From Nakamurella flava (lineage in GTDB: Bacteria; Actinomycetota; Actinomycetes; Mycobacteriales; Nakamurellaceae), in NCBI RefSeq assembly GCF_005298075.1, contig NZ_SZZH01000001.1:2046001-2110000 (forward strand): 64,000 bases of DNA. Direction: 5' to 3'. The position numbers and the translations under genes were made by a program. The notes under the pieces are model-generated. The model was not told the DNA's origin. It made no database searches and worked only from the letters and a program-made list of their open reading frames with translations. Positions 16,423 to 27,018 of this stretch are shown here, piece by piece; the stretch's first letter is position 1; each line of letters begins with the position of its first letter.

Positions 16423-19275
16423 TCAACCGGTGTTGCGCATCCCCGCAGCCACCCCGTTGATGGTCAGGAGCATCGCCCGCTGCAGGTCGGCGTCCACCTG
16501 TCCTTCGCCGGCCTTCCGGATGCGGTGGAGTAGGTCGACCTGCAGGTAGGAGATGGGCGCCAGGTACGGCTCCCGTACCGCGAGGGTCCGGGCGAGTGAC
16601 GGCTGGTCGTCGAGCAGGTCCGACTCGCCGGTCACCCGCAACAACTCGCTGACGGTCAACGCGTGTTCCTCCCGGACGACCTCGAACAGGTGCCGCAGGT
16701 GCTCCGGCACGAGGGAGTCGACGTACAGCGCCGAGATCTCCATATCGGTCTTGGCCAAGGTCATCTCGACGTTGGACAGGAACGTCCGGAAGAAGTGCCA
16801 CTCGGCGTGCATCTCGGTCAGGGTGGCACCCGCGCCGGACTCCCGGGCGGCCCTCAGACCGGACCCGACGCCGAACCAGCCGGGCACGATCTGCCGGGAC
16901 TGCGTCCACCCGAACACCCACGGGATGGCGCGCAGCCCCCCGATGCCGCCGCCGGAATCGGGGCGGCGCGACGGCCGGGACCCGATGTTGAGCGATCCGA
17001 GCTGCTCGACCGGCGTCGAGGCCAGGAAGTACGCGGGCAGATCCGGGTCGTCGATCAGACGGCGGTAGGCGCCGAACGCGCCATCGCTCACCGTCTCCAT
17101 GACCGCGTCCCACGCAGCCAACTGGTCGGCCGGCTGGCGCGGCTCCCGATGCAGGGCTGCGGCCCGCAGGGTGGCGGCCAGGGTGAGTTCCAGGTTCTCC
17201 TTGGCCAGCTCGGGCAGCGTGTACTTGTCGCTGATCACCTCGCCCTGCTCGGTGAACTTGATCGCCCCGGTCAGCACGCCGTGCGGCTGGGCCAGGATGG
17301 CGTCGTACGTCGGCCCGCCGCCGCGACCCACCGTCCCGCCCCGGCCGTGGAACAACTCGAGGCTGACGCCGTGCTTGGCCGCGACGTCCCGGAGCGAACG
17401 CTGGGTCTTGTGGATCTCCCACTGGCTGGTCGTGATGCCGGCCTGCTTGTTGGAATCCGAGTAGCCGAGCATGACCTCCTGGTGATCACCCCGCAGTCGG
17501 ACGATCTCCCGGTAGACCGGGTCGGACAGCAGCTCGTCGACGACCTCGGCCGAACGGCGCAACTCCTCGACGGTCTCCAGGAGCGGCGCGAACCCGATGT
17601 CGGCGTGGGGACCGTGATCGGGGTCACCCGGGGTGCCGTGCAGGTCGATCAGGCCGGCCTCACGGGCCAGCACCGCCGGGGCCAGCACATCGTCGGGACC
17701 CATCGTCATCGAGATGATGTAGGTCTGGATGACCTCCGGCCCGTAGGTCGCCTGGGCCGCCTTGATCTCGTCGAAGACCGAGAACGTCTTGGCGGCGGCG
17801 GCATCCAGCGGCGCCGGGCGGGTGGACAGCGGCCGACGGGAGGCCAGTTCGGCCGACAGGAACGCCTGCCGATCCGGCCGGGACAAGTCGTCGTACGGCC
17901 CGTCGAGCTCCCCCAGCCGATCGATGAGCTGACCCACGACGTGATGGTGTGCCTCGGCGTGCTCCCGGATGTCGAGCATGGGTCCGCTCAGCCGGCTGAC
18001 CGCGATGGTGCGACGAGCCGTCGCGAGCACTCCGGTCGCCGCCAACCCCCCCTTGTTCTGCTCCAGCGAACGGGAGACGACGGCAAGATCGGCCAGCAGT
18101 TCCTCGGTGGTCGCGTAGTCCCGCCCGGGCTCGTGCGGACGGCCGTCGCGTACCCGGTCACGGGTGTTCATCAGTTTGGCCTTGATGCAGGTCAACTTGA
18201 GCCGGGTCGGCTCCTCCCGGTTCAGCTCCTTGACCCGCGGCGGAAGCCGGTACAGGTGCTCGAGATCGACAGCCAACGACTGACGCAACTCGTCGGAGAT
18301 CGTCGCGATCGCGGTCGAGCTGGACAGCATCATGATGAGGTCGTCGACCGTCTCGAGGGCGACCCGGATCGCGGTGCGGTGCTGGAGCTCCAGCACCTCG
18401 CGGGTGATGGCGGCGGTGACGTTCGGGTTGCCGTCCCGGTCACCGCCGATCCAGCTCCCGAGAACCAGCGGGGTGGCGTCCGCCGGCAGCGTGACCCCGT
18501 GCCGTTCCAGCTCGCGGGCCAGGTCGTCACTCAGTTCGGGGATGGTCGTGCTGAGTAGATCTTCGATGTAGAAGAGGACGTTCCGGGCCTCGTCCACCGG
18601 AGTGGGGCGGACCTGACGGAGCTCGTCGGTCTGCCAGATGAGCTCGATCAGCTCCGACAGCTTCCGGTCCTGCCGGGCCCGCGCGACCGTTCCGGACTCC
18701 GCCGGAACCGCGAGGACATCGGAGATGTCCCGCAACTTCGTGAGGACGGATCGACGGCTGGCCTCGGTGGGATGCGCGGTGAAGACGGGCTGGACCGCGA
18801 GCGCCGCGATCGACGCGGCCAACTCCTCCGGGCCGAGCGCCTCGGCGACCTCGGCGACGGCCGAAGCCAGATGTCCGTCCTCGACCGGGCGGCGGCGCAA
18901 CTCGCGGACCCGATGAACCTGCTCGGCGTCGTTGGCCAACTGGAAGTAGGTCGCGAACGCCCGAACGAGATCCGCCGCAACCGGGATCGGCAATCCGGCC
19001 AGGATGCCCCGCACCTCCTGGGTCGCGGCGGCCCGCTCCTGCGCGGTCGGGGCGTCGGACGCCTGCTTGGTCAGCGCCCGGACCTGCTCGACCAGATCGA
19101 GCAGGCCCTGCCCCTCCTGACGGACCAGCGTCTCGCCGAGCAGCACTCCGACCCGGCGCACGTCGGCCCGCAGGCCGTCGGTCGAACTGTCAGCGGTCCG
19201 AGGTGGCTCCCGGCCGTCCAGCGGTTCTTCGGCTCCGCCGTTGCGCACGCCGGCCGACGGTGCAAATGAGGTCAT
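16423..19275 (-). CDS. ppc: Phosphoenolpyruvate carboxylase
   Basis: A 950-residue protein of normal length for bacterial PEP carboxylase, which converts PEP and bicarbonate to oxaloacetate to refill the TCA cycle. Both signatures are intact: [13 protein letters not shown] near residue 165 with the catalytic histidine, and the glycine loop [15 protein letters not shown] near residue 640. The C-terminus ends in NTG, as is usual in the family. The ATG at 19275 has AGGAAG eight bases upstream. It is a monocistronic housekeeping gene inserted in the surface-polymer region, with its own terminator downstream and a divergent secreted phosphatase upstream. Confidence 0.97.
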   Translation of the reverse strand: MTSFAPSAGVRNGGAEEPLDGREPPRTADSSTDGLRADVRRVGVLLGETLVRQEGQGLLDLVEQVRALTKQASDAPTAQERAAATQEVRGILAGLPIPVAADLVRAFATYFQLANDAEQVHRVRELRRRPVEDGHLASAVAEVAEALGPEELAASIAALAVQPVFTAHPTEASRRSVLTKLRDISDVLAVPAESGTVARARQDRKLSELIELIWQTDELRQVRPTPVDEARNVLFYIEDLLSTTIPELSDDLARELERHGVTLPADATPLVLGSWIGGDRDGNPNVTAAITREVLELQHRTAIRVALETVDDLIMMLSSSTAIATISDELRQSLAVDLEHLYRLPPRVKELNREEPTRLKLTCIKAKLMNTRDRVRDGRPHEPGRDYATTEELLADLAVVSRSLEQNKGGLAATGVLATARRTIAVSRLSGPMLDIREHAEAHHHVVGQLIDRLGELDGPYDDLSRPDRQAFLSAELASRRPLSTRPAPLDAAAAKTFSVFDEIKAAQATYGPEVIQTYIISMTMGPDDVLAPAVLAREAGLIDLHGTPGDPDHGPHADIGFAPLLETVEELRRSAEVVDELLSDPVYREIVRLRGDHQEVMLGYSDSNKQAGITTSQWEIHKTQRSLRDVAAKHGVSLELFHGRGGTVGRGGGPTYDAILAQPHGVLTGAIKFTEQGEVISDKYTLPELAKENLELTLAATLRAAALHREPRQPADQLAAWDAVMETVSDGAFGAYRRLIDDPDLPAYFLASTPVEQLGSLNIGSRPSRRPDSGGGIGGLRAIPWVFGWTQSRQIVPGWFGVGSGLRAARESGAGATLTEMHAEWHFFRTFLSNVEMTLAKTDMEISALYVDSLVPEHLRHLFEVVREEHALTVSELLRVTGESDLLDDQPSLARTLAVREPYLAPISYLQVDLLHRIRKAGEGQVDADLQRAMLLTINGVAAGMRNTG

Positions 19276-19506
19276 GCCCAGATCTTCCTGCAGGCGTGTG
19301 ACGGCAAAGTGACGGCCCCCGCTTCACCGAGCCACAGTCTCGGTAGTCGCCGTCCCCGGGGGACCGTCTCCGAGGTGCGGCCGGAGGCGGGTAGATCCGG
19401 CGGCTCACACCGCCCTCTTTCTTGTCTCATACCCTTCACCCATACTGGGGATTCCTCGGTGTTACACGCGCGGTCGGTCGCTCGATCAGACCCGTACCTC
19501 CCCGGG

Positions 19507-20982
19507 ATGCTTTCTGTTCGGCGTCCTCCTCAGCTGAAGGTGTCTGGCTTGCGTAGGTGTGCTCTTCTTCTGGCTGGAGTCCTGCTGACCGGACTGACCA
19601 GTGCGGTCACTGCCGGGCCCGCATCCGCCGCCCCGACCGACGTGTGCAGTGGGTTCGATCAAGCCATTCTGATGAGGCTCAATCCGACCACGACCAGCAG
19701 CCTGCTGACGCGGTCGCCCGGAGAGGCGTCCGGATCCAGCCGTTACGGCTACACCGTCGATGAGGGACCGGAGTTCTACGCGGCAGCGACGGCAGTCGCG
19801 GGATCCGTACCGGTCCGACGCCTGTACAACGCCGCCACCCGCGATTTCGTCGCCCTGACCCAGCAGTCCGACATCTCGGCCGCCCAGGCCGAGGGGTACG
19901 CCGACCAGGGCGTCCGGTTTTACGCCTCTCCCACCGTCAGCGACTGCGCCGACCCGGTCTACCTGGTGCGCAAGGGCGCACACTTCCGTCAGGTGGCCAG
20001 CTCGGCAGTGCGGTCCGCTCTGCTTGACGACGGTTGGACCGACCGCGGCATCGCGTTCTACGCCAGCTCCGCCGACGAACCGGCCCCAGGCCAACCGGGG
20101 TCCTCCGGATCGGCCTTCACCGTCGCGGTGATCCCGGACACCCAGCAGGAGGTGCTGTCGGCGGCGGATAACCGATTCGCCGAGCGCACGCGGTGGCTGG
20201 TGGACAACCGCGCCTCGCTGTCATTGGCCTATGTCGCCCACACCGGCGACCTCGTCAACTGGGACACCACCGAGCACGAGCAGTACGCCCGCGGCAGCGC
20301 AGCGATGAAGGTCCTCGACGACGCCGGCATCCCGTGGTCGGGGTCCATCGGCAACCACGACACCGCTGCGGTCTGCGCCGGAGGAAGTGCGTGCCCGGGT
20401 ACCCGACCCCGGATCACGGTGCGCAACACCGCGACCTTCAACCAGTACTTCCCGGTCTCCCGCTTCCCTGCCATGAAGGGTGAGTTCGAGGCCGGCAAGG
20501 TCGACAACTCCTGGTCGACCTTCGAGGCCGGCGGCACGAAGTGGATGGTCCTGAACCTGGAGCTGTGGCCGCGCCCCGAGGTAGTCGCCTGGGCGTCGTC
20601 AATGGTCAGCAGCCACCCGGACACGAACGTCATGCTGGTCACCCACTCGTATCTGAACCCGGACGGTTCGATCTACGGTGCCGCCGACTACGGCCAGACC
20701 ACTCCTCGGACGCTGTTCGACCAACTGGTCCGACCCAATTCGAACATCAAGATCGTGCTGTCGGGTCACGTCGGTGAAACAGCGGACCGCGAGGACATCC
20801 GACCGGACGGCACCAAGGTCGTCTCCTACCTGGGCGCCTTCCACTCCAATACGACCAATCCGGTCCAGTTATTGAAGATCGACGTCGCAGCCGGGACGAT
20901 CACCCGCACCTGGACCGCTCCCCGCACCCCGGGGTTCCCGACGTACGAGGACGTGAACAGCGGGATGACCTGGGCGCGGTGA
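19507..20982 (+). CDS. Secreted calcineurin-like metallophosphatase with DUF5648-type N-domain
   Basis: A 491-residue exported protein. A signal peptide (1-42, ending GPASAA) is followed by about 140 residues of DUF5648-like repeats (VRRLYNAATRDFVALTQ, ending in GVRFYAS and GIAFYAS). The metallophosphoesterase domain follows with all expected metal ligands: PDTQ (D211), HTGDLVNW, GNHD (N283, H284, D285), THSYLN and SGHVG. It should hydrolyse phosphate esters outside the cell. DUF5648 modules usually bind or decorate cell-surface material. The ATG at 19507 is chosen for the signal peptide; the upstream ribosome site is weak, and a GTG at 19459 in frame is an alternative. Confidence 0.85.
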   Translation: MLSVRRPPQLKVSGLRRCALLLAGVLLTGLTSAVTAGPASAAPTDVCSGFDQAILMRLNPTTTSSLLTRSPGEASGSSRYGYTVDEGPEFYAAATAVAGSVPVRRLYNAATRDFVALTQQSDISAAQAEGYADQGVRFYASPTVSDCADPVYLVRKGAHFRQVASSAVRSALLDDGWTDRGIAFYASSADEPAPGQPGSSGSAFTVAVIPDTQQEVLSAADNRFAERTRWLVDNRASLSLAYVAHTGDLVNWDTTEHEQYARGSAAMKVLDDAGIPWSGSIGNHDTAAVCAGGSACPGTRPRITVRNTATFNQYFPVSRFPAMKGEFEAGKVDNSWSTFEAGGTKWMVLNLELWPRPEVVAWASSMVSSHPDTNVMLVTHSYLNPDGSIYGAADYGQTTPRTLFDQLVRPNSNIKIVLSGHVGETADREDIRPDGTKVVSYLGAFHSNTTNPVQLLKIDVAAGTITRTWTAPRTPGFPTYEDVNSGMTWAR

Positions 20983-21321
20983 CCCTGCACCTGCCAGTCA
21001 GCGTTCGAGCCGAGCCCAAGCGACCGAATTGACCGAACGGTCCAGCGGTTTGCGGACCCAAAACACTGGCAGCCGCGCGACGCGTTCCTGCCGGGTGGTC
21101 GCCCTCAACCCGTTGTTCATCGTGGGCCCTGGTGCCGCCGACCTGTTGCGATGGTCCGGCCTGTTCCTGGACGTCCCCGGCTGTCAACCACCTGATCTCC
21201 CAACTGCGCACGCACCGCCCAGACAAGCCCAACGGGTAATGGTGGCTCACCGCGATTGTGTCGATACTCCCTGCAGTGGGGCCGACCCTCGACAGCGCAG
21301 CCCGGCCCACAGGAGGCCGAA
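20983..21321 (+). other. Intergenic region upstream of a secreted paralogue gene
   Basis: About 340 bases with no convincing gene. The sequence before the AGGAGG at 21311 presumably carries the promoter of the following gene. No terminator-like hairpin was found after the phosphatase gene. Confidence 0.35.
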
Positions 21322-22218
21322 ATGCGCAGCGCGTCGAAACGCTACCGGCGACACGCCGTGCGGCAGTGGCCGACGGCTTTGCTGCTGGCCGTGACCGCGC
21401 TCGCTATCGGGCGGCCGCCGGCTGCCGCCGCCGGCGTCGAGCGGGTGTACCCGGTTCACACCGGGATCGTGGCCACCACCTTCTGGGTCGGCGAGGTCTT
21501 CGACGCAACCGCCGCAGACGGTTCCCAGGTCTGCTCGAGCTACGACGACCGATGGGCCGAACGCTGGTCGGGCCGGTCCGGCACGGCCATCGCGGCGCCT
21601 GGCACCGACTGCGCCGGAGCACCCATCGGTGGCTGTGACGGCCGGCCGAGCGGCGCCGGTCCGGCCTTCCGCTGCGCGACCGAGCGGCGCTCGGCGGCGA
21701 ACGGCTGGTTCCCGACCAGCACCCTGGTGACGCCCCAGGAGAACCCCTTCTATCTGGACCTGCCGTTCGACGACGTGCACGACAACTGGGCCTTCGCGCA
21801 TCGTGCCCAGGTCGTTCCGTGGGCGGCCGATCCCGGCTACGCCGACCGTCAGTCCGACCGCGGGTTCTCCTACCTCAAGAACCGCTGGGTGCGCATCAAC
21901 TACCAGGGACGCACCTGCTTCGGTCAGATCCAGGATGCCGGACCGGGCGAATACCACGACAGCGCCTATGTTTTCGGCGCCGGCGACGCCCGACCGGAGA
22001 ACTCCCGGTACGGGGGTGCGGGAATGGACGTCTCCCCCGCCCTCACCGGTTGCCTCGGCTTCATGGACCTCGACGGCGTGACCGGGGGCCTGCGCTGGCG
22101 GTTCGTCGAGAACACCGACGTGCCGGCCGGGCCGTGGACGCGCACCGTCACCACGAGCCAGGTCGACGGTGCACCCCCGTCGGCGGCCTACCGGTCCTCG
22201 ATCCTGCCCCGGACCTGA
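21322..22218 (+). CDS. Secreted protein of unknown function, paralogue 1
   Basis: A 298-residue exported protein with a signal peptide (1-37, ending PAAAA). The mature part contains the conserved strings IVATTFWVGEVFDATAADGS, ENPFYLDLPFDDV, LKNRWVRI, CFGQIQDAGPG and GAGMDVSPALTGCLGF, all shared with the gene at 29367. The cysteine-flanked CFGQIQDAG...GMDVSPA pattern is reminiscent of a double-psi beta-barrel (RlpA or expansin-like) fold, which would suit wall-polysaccharide contact; this is inference. The ATG at 21322 is set by AGGAGG five bases upstream. Compared with paralogue 2 it carries an insertion of about 35 residues (WSGRSGTAIAAPGTDCAG region) with additional cysteines. Confidence 0.75.
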   Translation: MRSASKRYRRHAVRQWPTALLLAVTALAIGRPPAAAAGVERVYPVHTGIVATTFWVGEVFDATAADGSQVCSSYDDRWAERWSGRSGTAIAAPGTDCAGAPIGGCDGRPSGAGPAFRCATERRSAANGWFPTSTLVTPQENPFYLDLPFDDVHDNWAFAHRAQVVPWAADPGYADRQSDRGFSYLKNRWVRINYQGRTCFGQIQDAGPGEYHDSAYVFGAGDARPENSRYGGAGMDVSPALTGCLGFMDLDGVTGGLRWRFVENTDVPAGPWTRTVTTSQVDGAPPSAAYRSSILPRT

Positions 22219-22250
22219 CCGACGATGCACCGGCAGCCGGGGACCGCTGG

Positions 22251-23651
22251 TCAGTGCACCGCGGTCGACGGCAGCGGCTGCCCCGATCCCGGCGGCCGGC
22301 CGACGTCCGACGGACGGGTCGACGGAGCGAGGGCGGCCACGGCCGGCCGCCGGGTCGGGCTGACCCAGACGCCCGAAGAACGTCGCCCGAAGGCGCGGGC
22401 CAGCGATCGCAGGCACAACGCGGCATCCAGGATGCGCATCAGCGGGAAAGCCAAGGCGTAGACCAGGAACCGCGAGCTGCGCCGGACGAGCACCGCGAAC
22501 ACCGTGAGCGCCAGATCGGGGATCAGCAGGCCGACGAGCAGCGCCCACGGCGGGAGGATGCCGGACAGGGTCACCCAGACCGCCGAGGGGTCCGGGTCGA
22601 TCGTCGTGACCAGCAGACCCGCACAGGTGATCGCGAAGGCGGGGAGAAGCAGCACCAAAAGGACGCAACTGCTGAGCAGCTCGAGGACGAAGACCACCAG
22701 GTTGACCCCGAACACCCCCCGCTGCAGGCCATGTCGGCGGACCGTCTGCCAGAAGCCGAGGATCCAGCGCTGCACCTGCTTGACGTAGTCCCCCAGATTG
22801 TCCGGATCCTGGGTGTACGCGACCGCAGCACTCGGATGGAACTCGATGCGACCGAGGCGCTTTGCGTGCAGCTCGAAGGTCATGTTGAAGTCCTCGATGA
22901 CCAGACCCGCACCCACGACGTCGATCTGGCCCAGGACCCGGGTGCGGTACATGCTCGCGAACCCGGGGACGATGGTGACGGCGTTGGCCCACCGCGCCGC
23001 CTGCCCGTACTTGAGCAGGAGTTGGACGACCAGGTAAAGCCGTTCCCGGTAGGCGATCAGGAACCGCCCGACACGCGTTCGCGGGGCGGGGTTGTCGATG
23101 GTGGAGGCCCTGCCCGCCACCGCGACCACATCGGGCTCGGCGAACAACGGCAACCCGGTCCGAAGGTAGTCAGAAGCCAGATGGGTGTCGGCGTCCAGCA
23201 GCAGCACGATCTCGAACCGCCGGGCCAGCGCGAAATGCTCGATCCCGGCCGCCAGTGCCCCCGCCTTCCCCCGGTTGGGATTGAGCTCCAGGACGTTCGC
23301 ACCGGTCGCCCTGACCACGTCGGCGGTGCCGTCGCTGGAACCGTCCGACACCACGTGGATATTTGCCGCCGGAACGAGCGCCGTTGCGCGGGAGATGGTC
23401 TCGCCGATGACAACGGCCTCGTTGTGGGCGGCGATCAGGATCGCCACCTCGCGCGGACGGGGGACGCCGTCACCGTCCCGCCGAGGACCGCGCCCCGACC
23501 GGTGCGTGTGCCGATCCCGGGTGTGCAGACCCGGACGTTCCCGGTGCCGTAGACCGGCCAGCGAACGACCGAGTCCGACCACCGTCCAGAACAGGGTGCT
23601 CACACCCAGCACGACGATGGTCAGCAGCAGAATCGACATCGTTGCCGACAT
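22251..23651 (-). CDS. Processive GT2 glycosyltransferase (cellulose/hyaluronan-synthase-like)
   Basis: A 466-residue membrane enzyme. An N-terminal transmembrane helix (1-27) and a basic linker precede the GT-A domain (about 68-290) with DGSSDG, the metal-binding LLDADT, the acceptor-base ED in VIEDFNMTF, and QVQRW, which is the QxxRW motif of processive synthases. Several C-terminal membrane helices then form the likely translocation pore. It should polymerise and extrude a homopolymer such as poly-GlcNAc, glucan or hyaluronan-like chains. The deacetylase and GH18 genes nearby make a poly-N-acetylglucosamine-type polymer attractive, but the donor is not proven. The tail (about 420-466) is proline-rich and disordered. 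Confidence 0.85.
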   Translation of the reverse strand: MSATMSILLLTIVVLGVSTLFWTVVGLGRSLAGLRHRERPGLHTRDRHTHRSGRGPRRDGDGVPRPREVAILIAAHNEAVVIGETISRATALVPAANIHVVSDGSSDGTADVVRATGANVLELNPNRGKAGALAAGIEHFALARRFEIVLLLDADTHLASDYLRTGLPLFAEPDVVAVAGRASTIDNPAPRTRVGRFLIAYRERLYLVVQLLLKYGQAARWANAVTIVPGFASMYRTRVLGQIDVVGAGLVIEDFNMTFELHAKRLGRIEFHPSAAVAYTQDPDNLGDYVKQVQRWILGFWQTVRRHGLQRGVFGVNLVVFVLELLSSCVLLVLLLPAFAITCAGLLVTTIDPDPSAVWVTLSGILPPWALLVGLLIPDLALTVFAVLVRRSSRFLVYALAFPLMRILDAALCLRSLARAFGRRSSGVWVSPTRRPAVAALAPSTRPSDVGRPPGSGQPLPSTAVH

Positions 23652-24031
23652 CCAGCCCCCAGTCCCTCGCGGCGCGTCCCGCGATCACCCGTCCGACGAG
23701 GACGTCGTCGTTGTCGAGGCGCGCAAAGCATCCCTTTCCTACCGGTTCACGCCTGTTGCCCGCTACCGTCAGTTGTTGAGGCTGGGTAAATGTCACTCGT
23801 CCAGGGCTCACGTTCACCCGAATGGTGTGTTTTCGGACCAGGGCTCTCATCCTAGAGTCACTGTTGTCGCAATGGCCGATTGGCGCACTTTGACCCTTCT
23901 GTCCGGTCTGTCCTTCCCAGGGGGCGGAACAACTGCGTCCCGACACAGCGGCTCGGCGGGGGCCTGCCGCCTGGACAACCATGGTCGATGCCTGCGCTCG
24001 ACCTGCCTTCTGCGCAAAGGAGCGTGCCTCC
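23652..24031. promoter_or_regulatory. Divergent intergenic region between GT2 and the sugar dehydrogenase operon
   Basis: About 380 bases, with AT-richer sequence around 23760-23900 than its surroundings. It probably holds promoters for both directions, but no confident -35/-10 pair was assigned. The rightward gene has AAAGGAG nine bases before its ATG. Confidence 0.4.
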
Positions 24032-25402
24032 ATGACGGCGGCCACCCACCCCACCTCCTCCACCGCTTCAGGGTTCCCCCCGCTACCCGCCGTCGAGACC
24101 GTCGACGCCTACGGGACCGGGTCCGCCGGCGACGAGAACCCCGCGTTCGACCATGATGTCGCGCTCGTCGGATTGGGCTACGTCGGCCTCCCGACCGCCC
24201 TGGCCTTCCACACCGCCGGACGACGGGTCCTCGGGCTGGACGTCAGCGAACGCCGACTGGCGGTCATCGCCTCCGGCGAGGCCGACCTGCTGGACAGCGA
24301 CCGCCTCCGACTCGGCACCGCGCTGCAGGCCGACGACTTCCGGATGACCAGCGACCCCCGGGAGCTTTCCACGGCCGCCGCGGTCATCATCTGCGTGCCG
24401 ACGCCGGTGGACGCCTATCTCCTCCCCGACCTGCAGATCCTGCGTTCGGCGTGCGAGACCGTCGTCGCCGCAGCGACTCCGGGCCAGGTCATCATCCTGA
24501 CCTCGACGACCTACGTCGGGACCACCAGGGAACTGCTGGTCGAGCCGCTGACCGCCCGGGGACTGGTGGCCGGCACCGACCTGTTCGTCGCCTTCAGCCC
24601 GGAACGCATCGACCCCGGCAACGACCGCCACAGCCACGAGGACGTCCCCCGGGTGCTCGGCGGCGTCACGCCGGCCTGCGCGGATCGGGCCGCCGCCGTC
24701 CTGCACGGGTACGCCCGCAGCGTCCACGTGGTGCCGTCCCCCGAGGCGGCCGAAATGACCAAACTCCTCGAGAACACCTTCCGCGCCGTCAACATCGCGC
24801 TGGCCAACGAGTTCGCGGAAATCTGTGCGGCGATGGACATACCGGTCATGGACGTCATCCGGGCGGCCGCGACCAAGCCGTACGGTTTCATGCCCTTCTT
24901 CCCGGGGCCGGGCGTCGGCGGCCACTGCATCCCCTGCGATCCCCACTACCTGCTGTGGCAGCTGCGCCGCGAGCGGATGACCTCCCCGGTCATCGAGAAC
25001 GCCATGATGGGCATCGCCGGCCGTCCCCGGCGGGTCGTCGAGCGGATTCGCGCGACGCTCTCGGACAACGGACGCGGCCTGCGCGGCACCCGGATCCTCG
25101 TCGTCGGGGTGGCCTACAAGCCCGACGTCCAGGATCTCCGCGAGTCCCCCGCGTTGGAGATCATGAACGAGCTGCTGGCCGAGGAGGCGATCGTGGCCTA
25201 CAACGACCCGTTGTTCGCCAACCTCAGCCTGCCCAACGGGACAGCACTCATCGGTACCGACGACCCGACCAGCTTCGCGGCCGACCTGGTCCTGGTGCAC
25301 ACCCGCCACCGGAGCGTGGATCTCCACTGGTTGGCCGACGAGCCACTGGTGATCGACGCGACCTACGGCCTGACCGGGGTCCCCCACGCGGTGACCCTGT
25401 GA
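24032..25402 (+). CDS. Nucleotide-sugar dehydrogenase (UDP-N-acetylglucosamine 6-dehydrogenase-like)
   Basis: A 456-residue NAD-dependent four-electron dehydrogenase of the UDP-glucose/GDP-mannose dehydrogenase family, converting the C6 hydroxyl of a UDP-sugar to a carboxylate. The Rossmann motif is G47, G49 and G52, preceded by a non-conserved 40-residue N-terminal extension. The catalytic cysteine is C299 in GVGGHCIPCDPHY. The C-terminal YKPDVQDLRESPA resembles the WbpA/WbpO branch that acts on N-acetylated hexosamines, rather than classical UDP-glucose dehydrogenases. The ATG at 24032 follows AAAGGAG. It starts a rightward operon with a deacetylase overlapping its stop. The exact substrate is inferred, not shown. 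Confidence 0.85.
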   Translation: MTAATHPTSSTASGFPPLPAVETVDAYGTGSAGDENPAFDHDVALVGLGYVGLPTALAFHTAGRRVLGLDVSERRLAVIASGEADLLDSDRLRLGTALQADDFRMTSDPRELSTAAAVIICVPTPVDAYLLPDLQILRSACETVVAAATPGQVIILTSTTYVGTTRELLVEPLTARGLVAGTDLFVAFSPERIDPGNDRHSHEDVPRVLGGVTPACADRAAAVLHGYARSVHVVPSPEAAEMTKLLENTFRAVNIALANEFAEICAAMDIPVMDVIRAAATKPYGFMPFFPGPGVGGHCIPCDPHYLLWQLRRERMTSPVIENAMMGIAGRPRRVVERIRATLSDNGRGLRGTRILVVGVAYKPDVQDLRESPALEIMNELLAEEAIVAYNDPLFANLSLPNGTALIGTDDPTSFAADLVLVHTRHRSVDLHWLADEPLVIDATYGLTGVPHAVTL

Positions 25403-27018
25403 CCGCGGGTGCCCACCGGCGACCAGCCACCCGGACCCGTCGCACCGTCACCCCGATACTCGCGCTCGTCCTCGCACTGGTCGGCTGGTCGCTGGTCGGG
25501 GTGGTGGCCGCACCGGCGGCCGGTGCCGCCACCGGAACCGTGGTCTCCCTGACCTTCGACGACGCCAACGCCGATCAATTCGCGGCGGCCGCCAAGCTGA
25601 AGTCCAAGAACATGGCCGGCACGTTCTTCATGAACTCCGGTTTCATCAACGCCGCCGGGTACCTCACCCTCGACCAGGTCCGTTCCATGAAGGCGGACGG
25701 ACACGAGATCGCCAGCCACACCATCTCCCACCCGGACCTGGCCGCGATCTCGCTGGACGAGGCCAAGCGGCAGATCTGCAACGACCGGGTCAACTGGGCG
25801 AACTGGGGGATCCCGGTGGCCAACTTCGCCTACCCCTTCGCCTCCTCCACCACGGCCGTCGAGAACGCGGTCAACACCTGCGGCGACAACAGCGCCCGCG
25901 GCCTGGGAGACGTCAGGACGCGGTTCAGTTGTGGGACCTGCACGGTCGGCGAAACCGTCCCGCCAGCCTACAAGTGGTACACCCGGGCACCCGACCAGGT
26001 CGAGAGCACCTGGACGCTGGCCGATCTGCAGAAGAGCGTCACCCAGGCCGAGGCCCGCAACAACGGCCCCTGGGTCCAACTGACCTTCCACCACATCTGC
26101 GCCGCCGGCGCCCCGTGCCCGGCCCCCTCGGTCACCAGCACGATCTTCGACCAGTTCGTCGACTGGCTGGCCGCCCGGCCGACCACGACGAAGGTCAAGA
26201 CGGTCGGGGCGGTGATCGGCGGCACGACCAAGGCGGCGATCGCCGGACCGGTGGCGCCCGAGGCGCCGGCCGGCACCAACATGATCGGCAATGCGTCAAT
26301 GGAGACCTTCGACACCGCAACCGGTCTCCCGCAGTGCTTCATGGCCGGCGGCTGGGGCACGAACACCGCGTCCTTCGCCGTCACCACCGACGCGCACACC
26401 GGGTCCAGCGCGGTCACCACCACGGTCAGCGGCTACCAGTCCGGCGACGCGAAGATCCTGCCCACGCTCGATCTCGGGCAGTGTTCCCCGACGGTCACCG
26501 CCGGCCAGACCTACACCCTGGGCGAGTGGTACAAGTCGACCGGGGTCACCCAGTTCGCCGTCTACTACCGAACCGCCAACGGGCTGTGGAACTACTGGAC
26601 CTCCAGTCCGTGGTTCGCCGCCGCGTCGACCTGGACCCAGGCCACCTGGACCACCCCGGTCGTGCCGGCCGGCGCAACCGCGGTCAGCTTCGGACTCAAC
26701 ATCTTCAGCAACGGCACCGTCACCACCGACGACCTGTCGATGGTGCGGGCCGTCGCCGCTGCGGCACCGTCGGCTCTGCGCTCGGCCTCGTCGACGCAGC
26801 CCGCGGCGTTCGTCGACGCCGCCCCGCCCCCGGCCGGCTCCGCCGCGGCCGGCGGCCCGCCGAAGAAGCGCGGCGACGTCATCCGCAAGAGTTCGCCGAT
26901 GCCCGGACCGGCTCTGCCCCGGGTCGGACGTGGCGACGGCCGTCCCGAGCGCGGCATCGCACCGGGGGCCGTGGTCCTGGCTCCGTTCGTCGTCAGCCCC
27001 GAGCTGACGCGCGGCTGA
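25399..27018 (+). CDS. Secreted polysaccharide deacetylase with C-terminal carbohydrate-binding-like domain
   Basis: A 539-residue exported enzyme. The signal peptide ends near residue 44 (PAAGAA). The NodB domain (about 48-250) shows motif 1 LTFDDANAD (D54, D55), motif 2 SHTISHP (metal ligands H107 and H111), FAYPFA and QLTFHHI. A beta-sandwich of about 150 residues (270-420, NMIGNASMETFD...TTDDLSMV) resembles CBM4/9-type carbohydrate-binding modules. The tail of about 110 residues is Ala/Pro-rich and basic. It should remove N- or O-acetyl groups from the exported polymer or peptidoglycan. The GTG at 25399 overlaps the dehydrogenase stop (GTGA). Confidence 0.87.
   Translation: MTAGAHRRPATRTRRTVTPILALVLALVGWSLVGVVAAPAAGAATGTVVSLTFDDANADQFAAAAKLKSKNMAGTFFMNSGFINAAGYLTLDQVRSMKADGHEIASHTISHPDLAAISLDEAKRQICNDRVNWANWGIPVANFAYPFASSTTAVENAVNTCGDNSARGLGDVRTRFSCGTCTVGETVPPAYKWYTRAPDQVESTWTLADLQKSVTQAEARNNGPWVQLTFHHICAAGAPCPAPSVTSTIFDQFVDWLAARPTTTKVKTVGAVIGGTTKAAIAGPVAPEAPAGTNMIGNASMETFDTATGLPQCFMAGGWGTNTASFAVTTDAHTGSSAVTTTVSGYQSGDAKILPTLDLGQCSPTVTAGQTYTLGEWYKSTGVTQFAVYYRTANGLWNYWTSSPWFAAASTWTQATWTTPVVPAGATAVSFGLNIFSNGTVTTDDLSMVRAVAAAAPSALRSASSTQPAAFVDAAPPPAGSAAAGGPPKKRGDVIRKSSPMPGPALPRVGRGDGRPERGIAPGAVVLAPFVVSPELTRG

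Noticed and set aside
15551-17422. A 623-codon frame reading across the CDP-alcohol phosphotransferase and into ppc
   Set aside because: Only the last 241 codons are the real gene; the remainder is out of frame with the well-conserved ppc, and its composition is typical of a shadow frame.
24451-25398. Long upstream extension of the polysaccharide deacetylase frame
   Set aside because: It is out of frame with the conserved sugar dehydrogenase. The GTGA overlap and signal peptide set the start at 25399.
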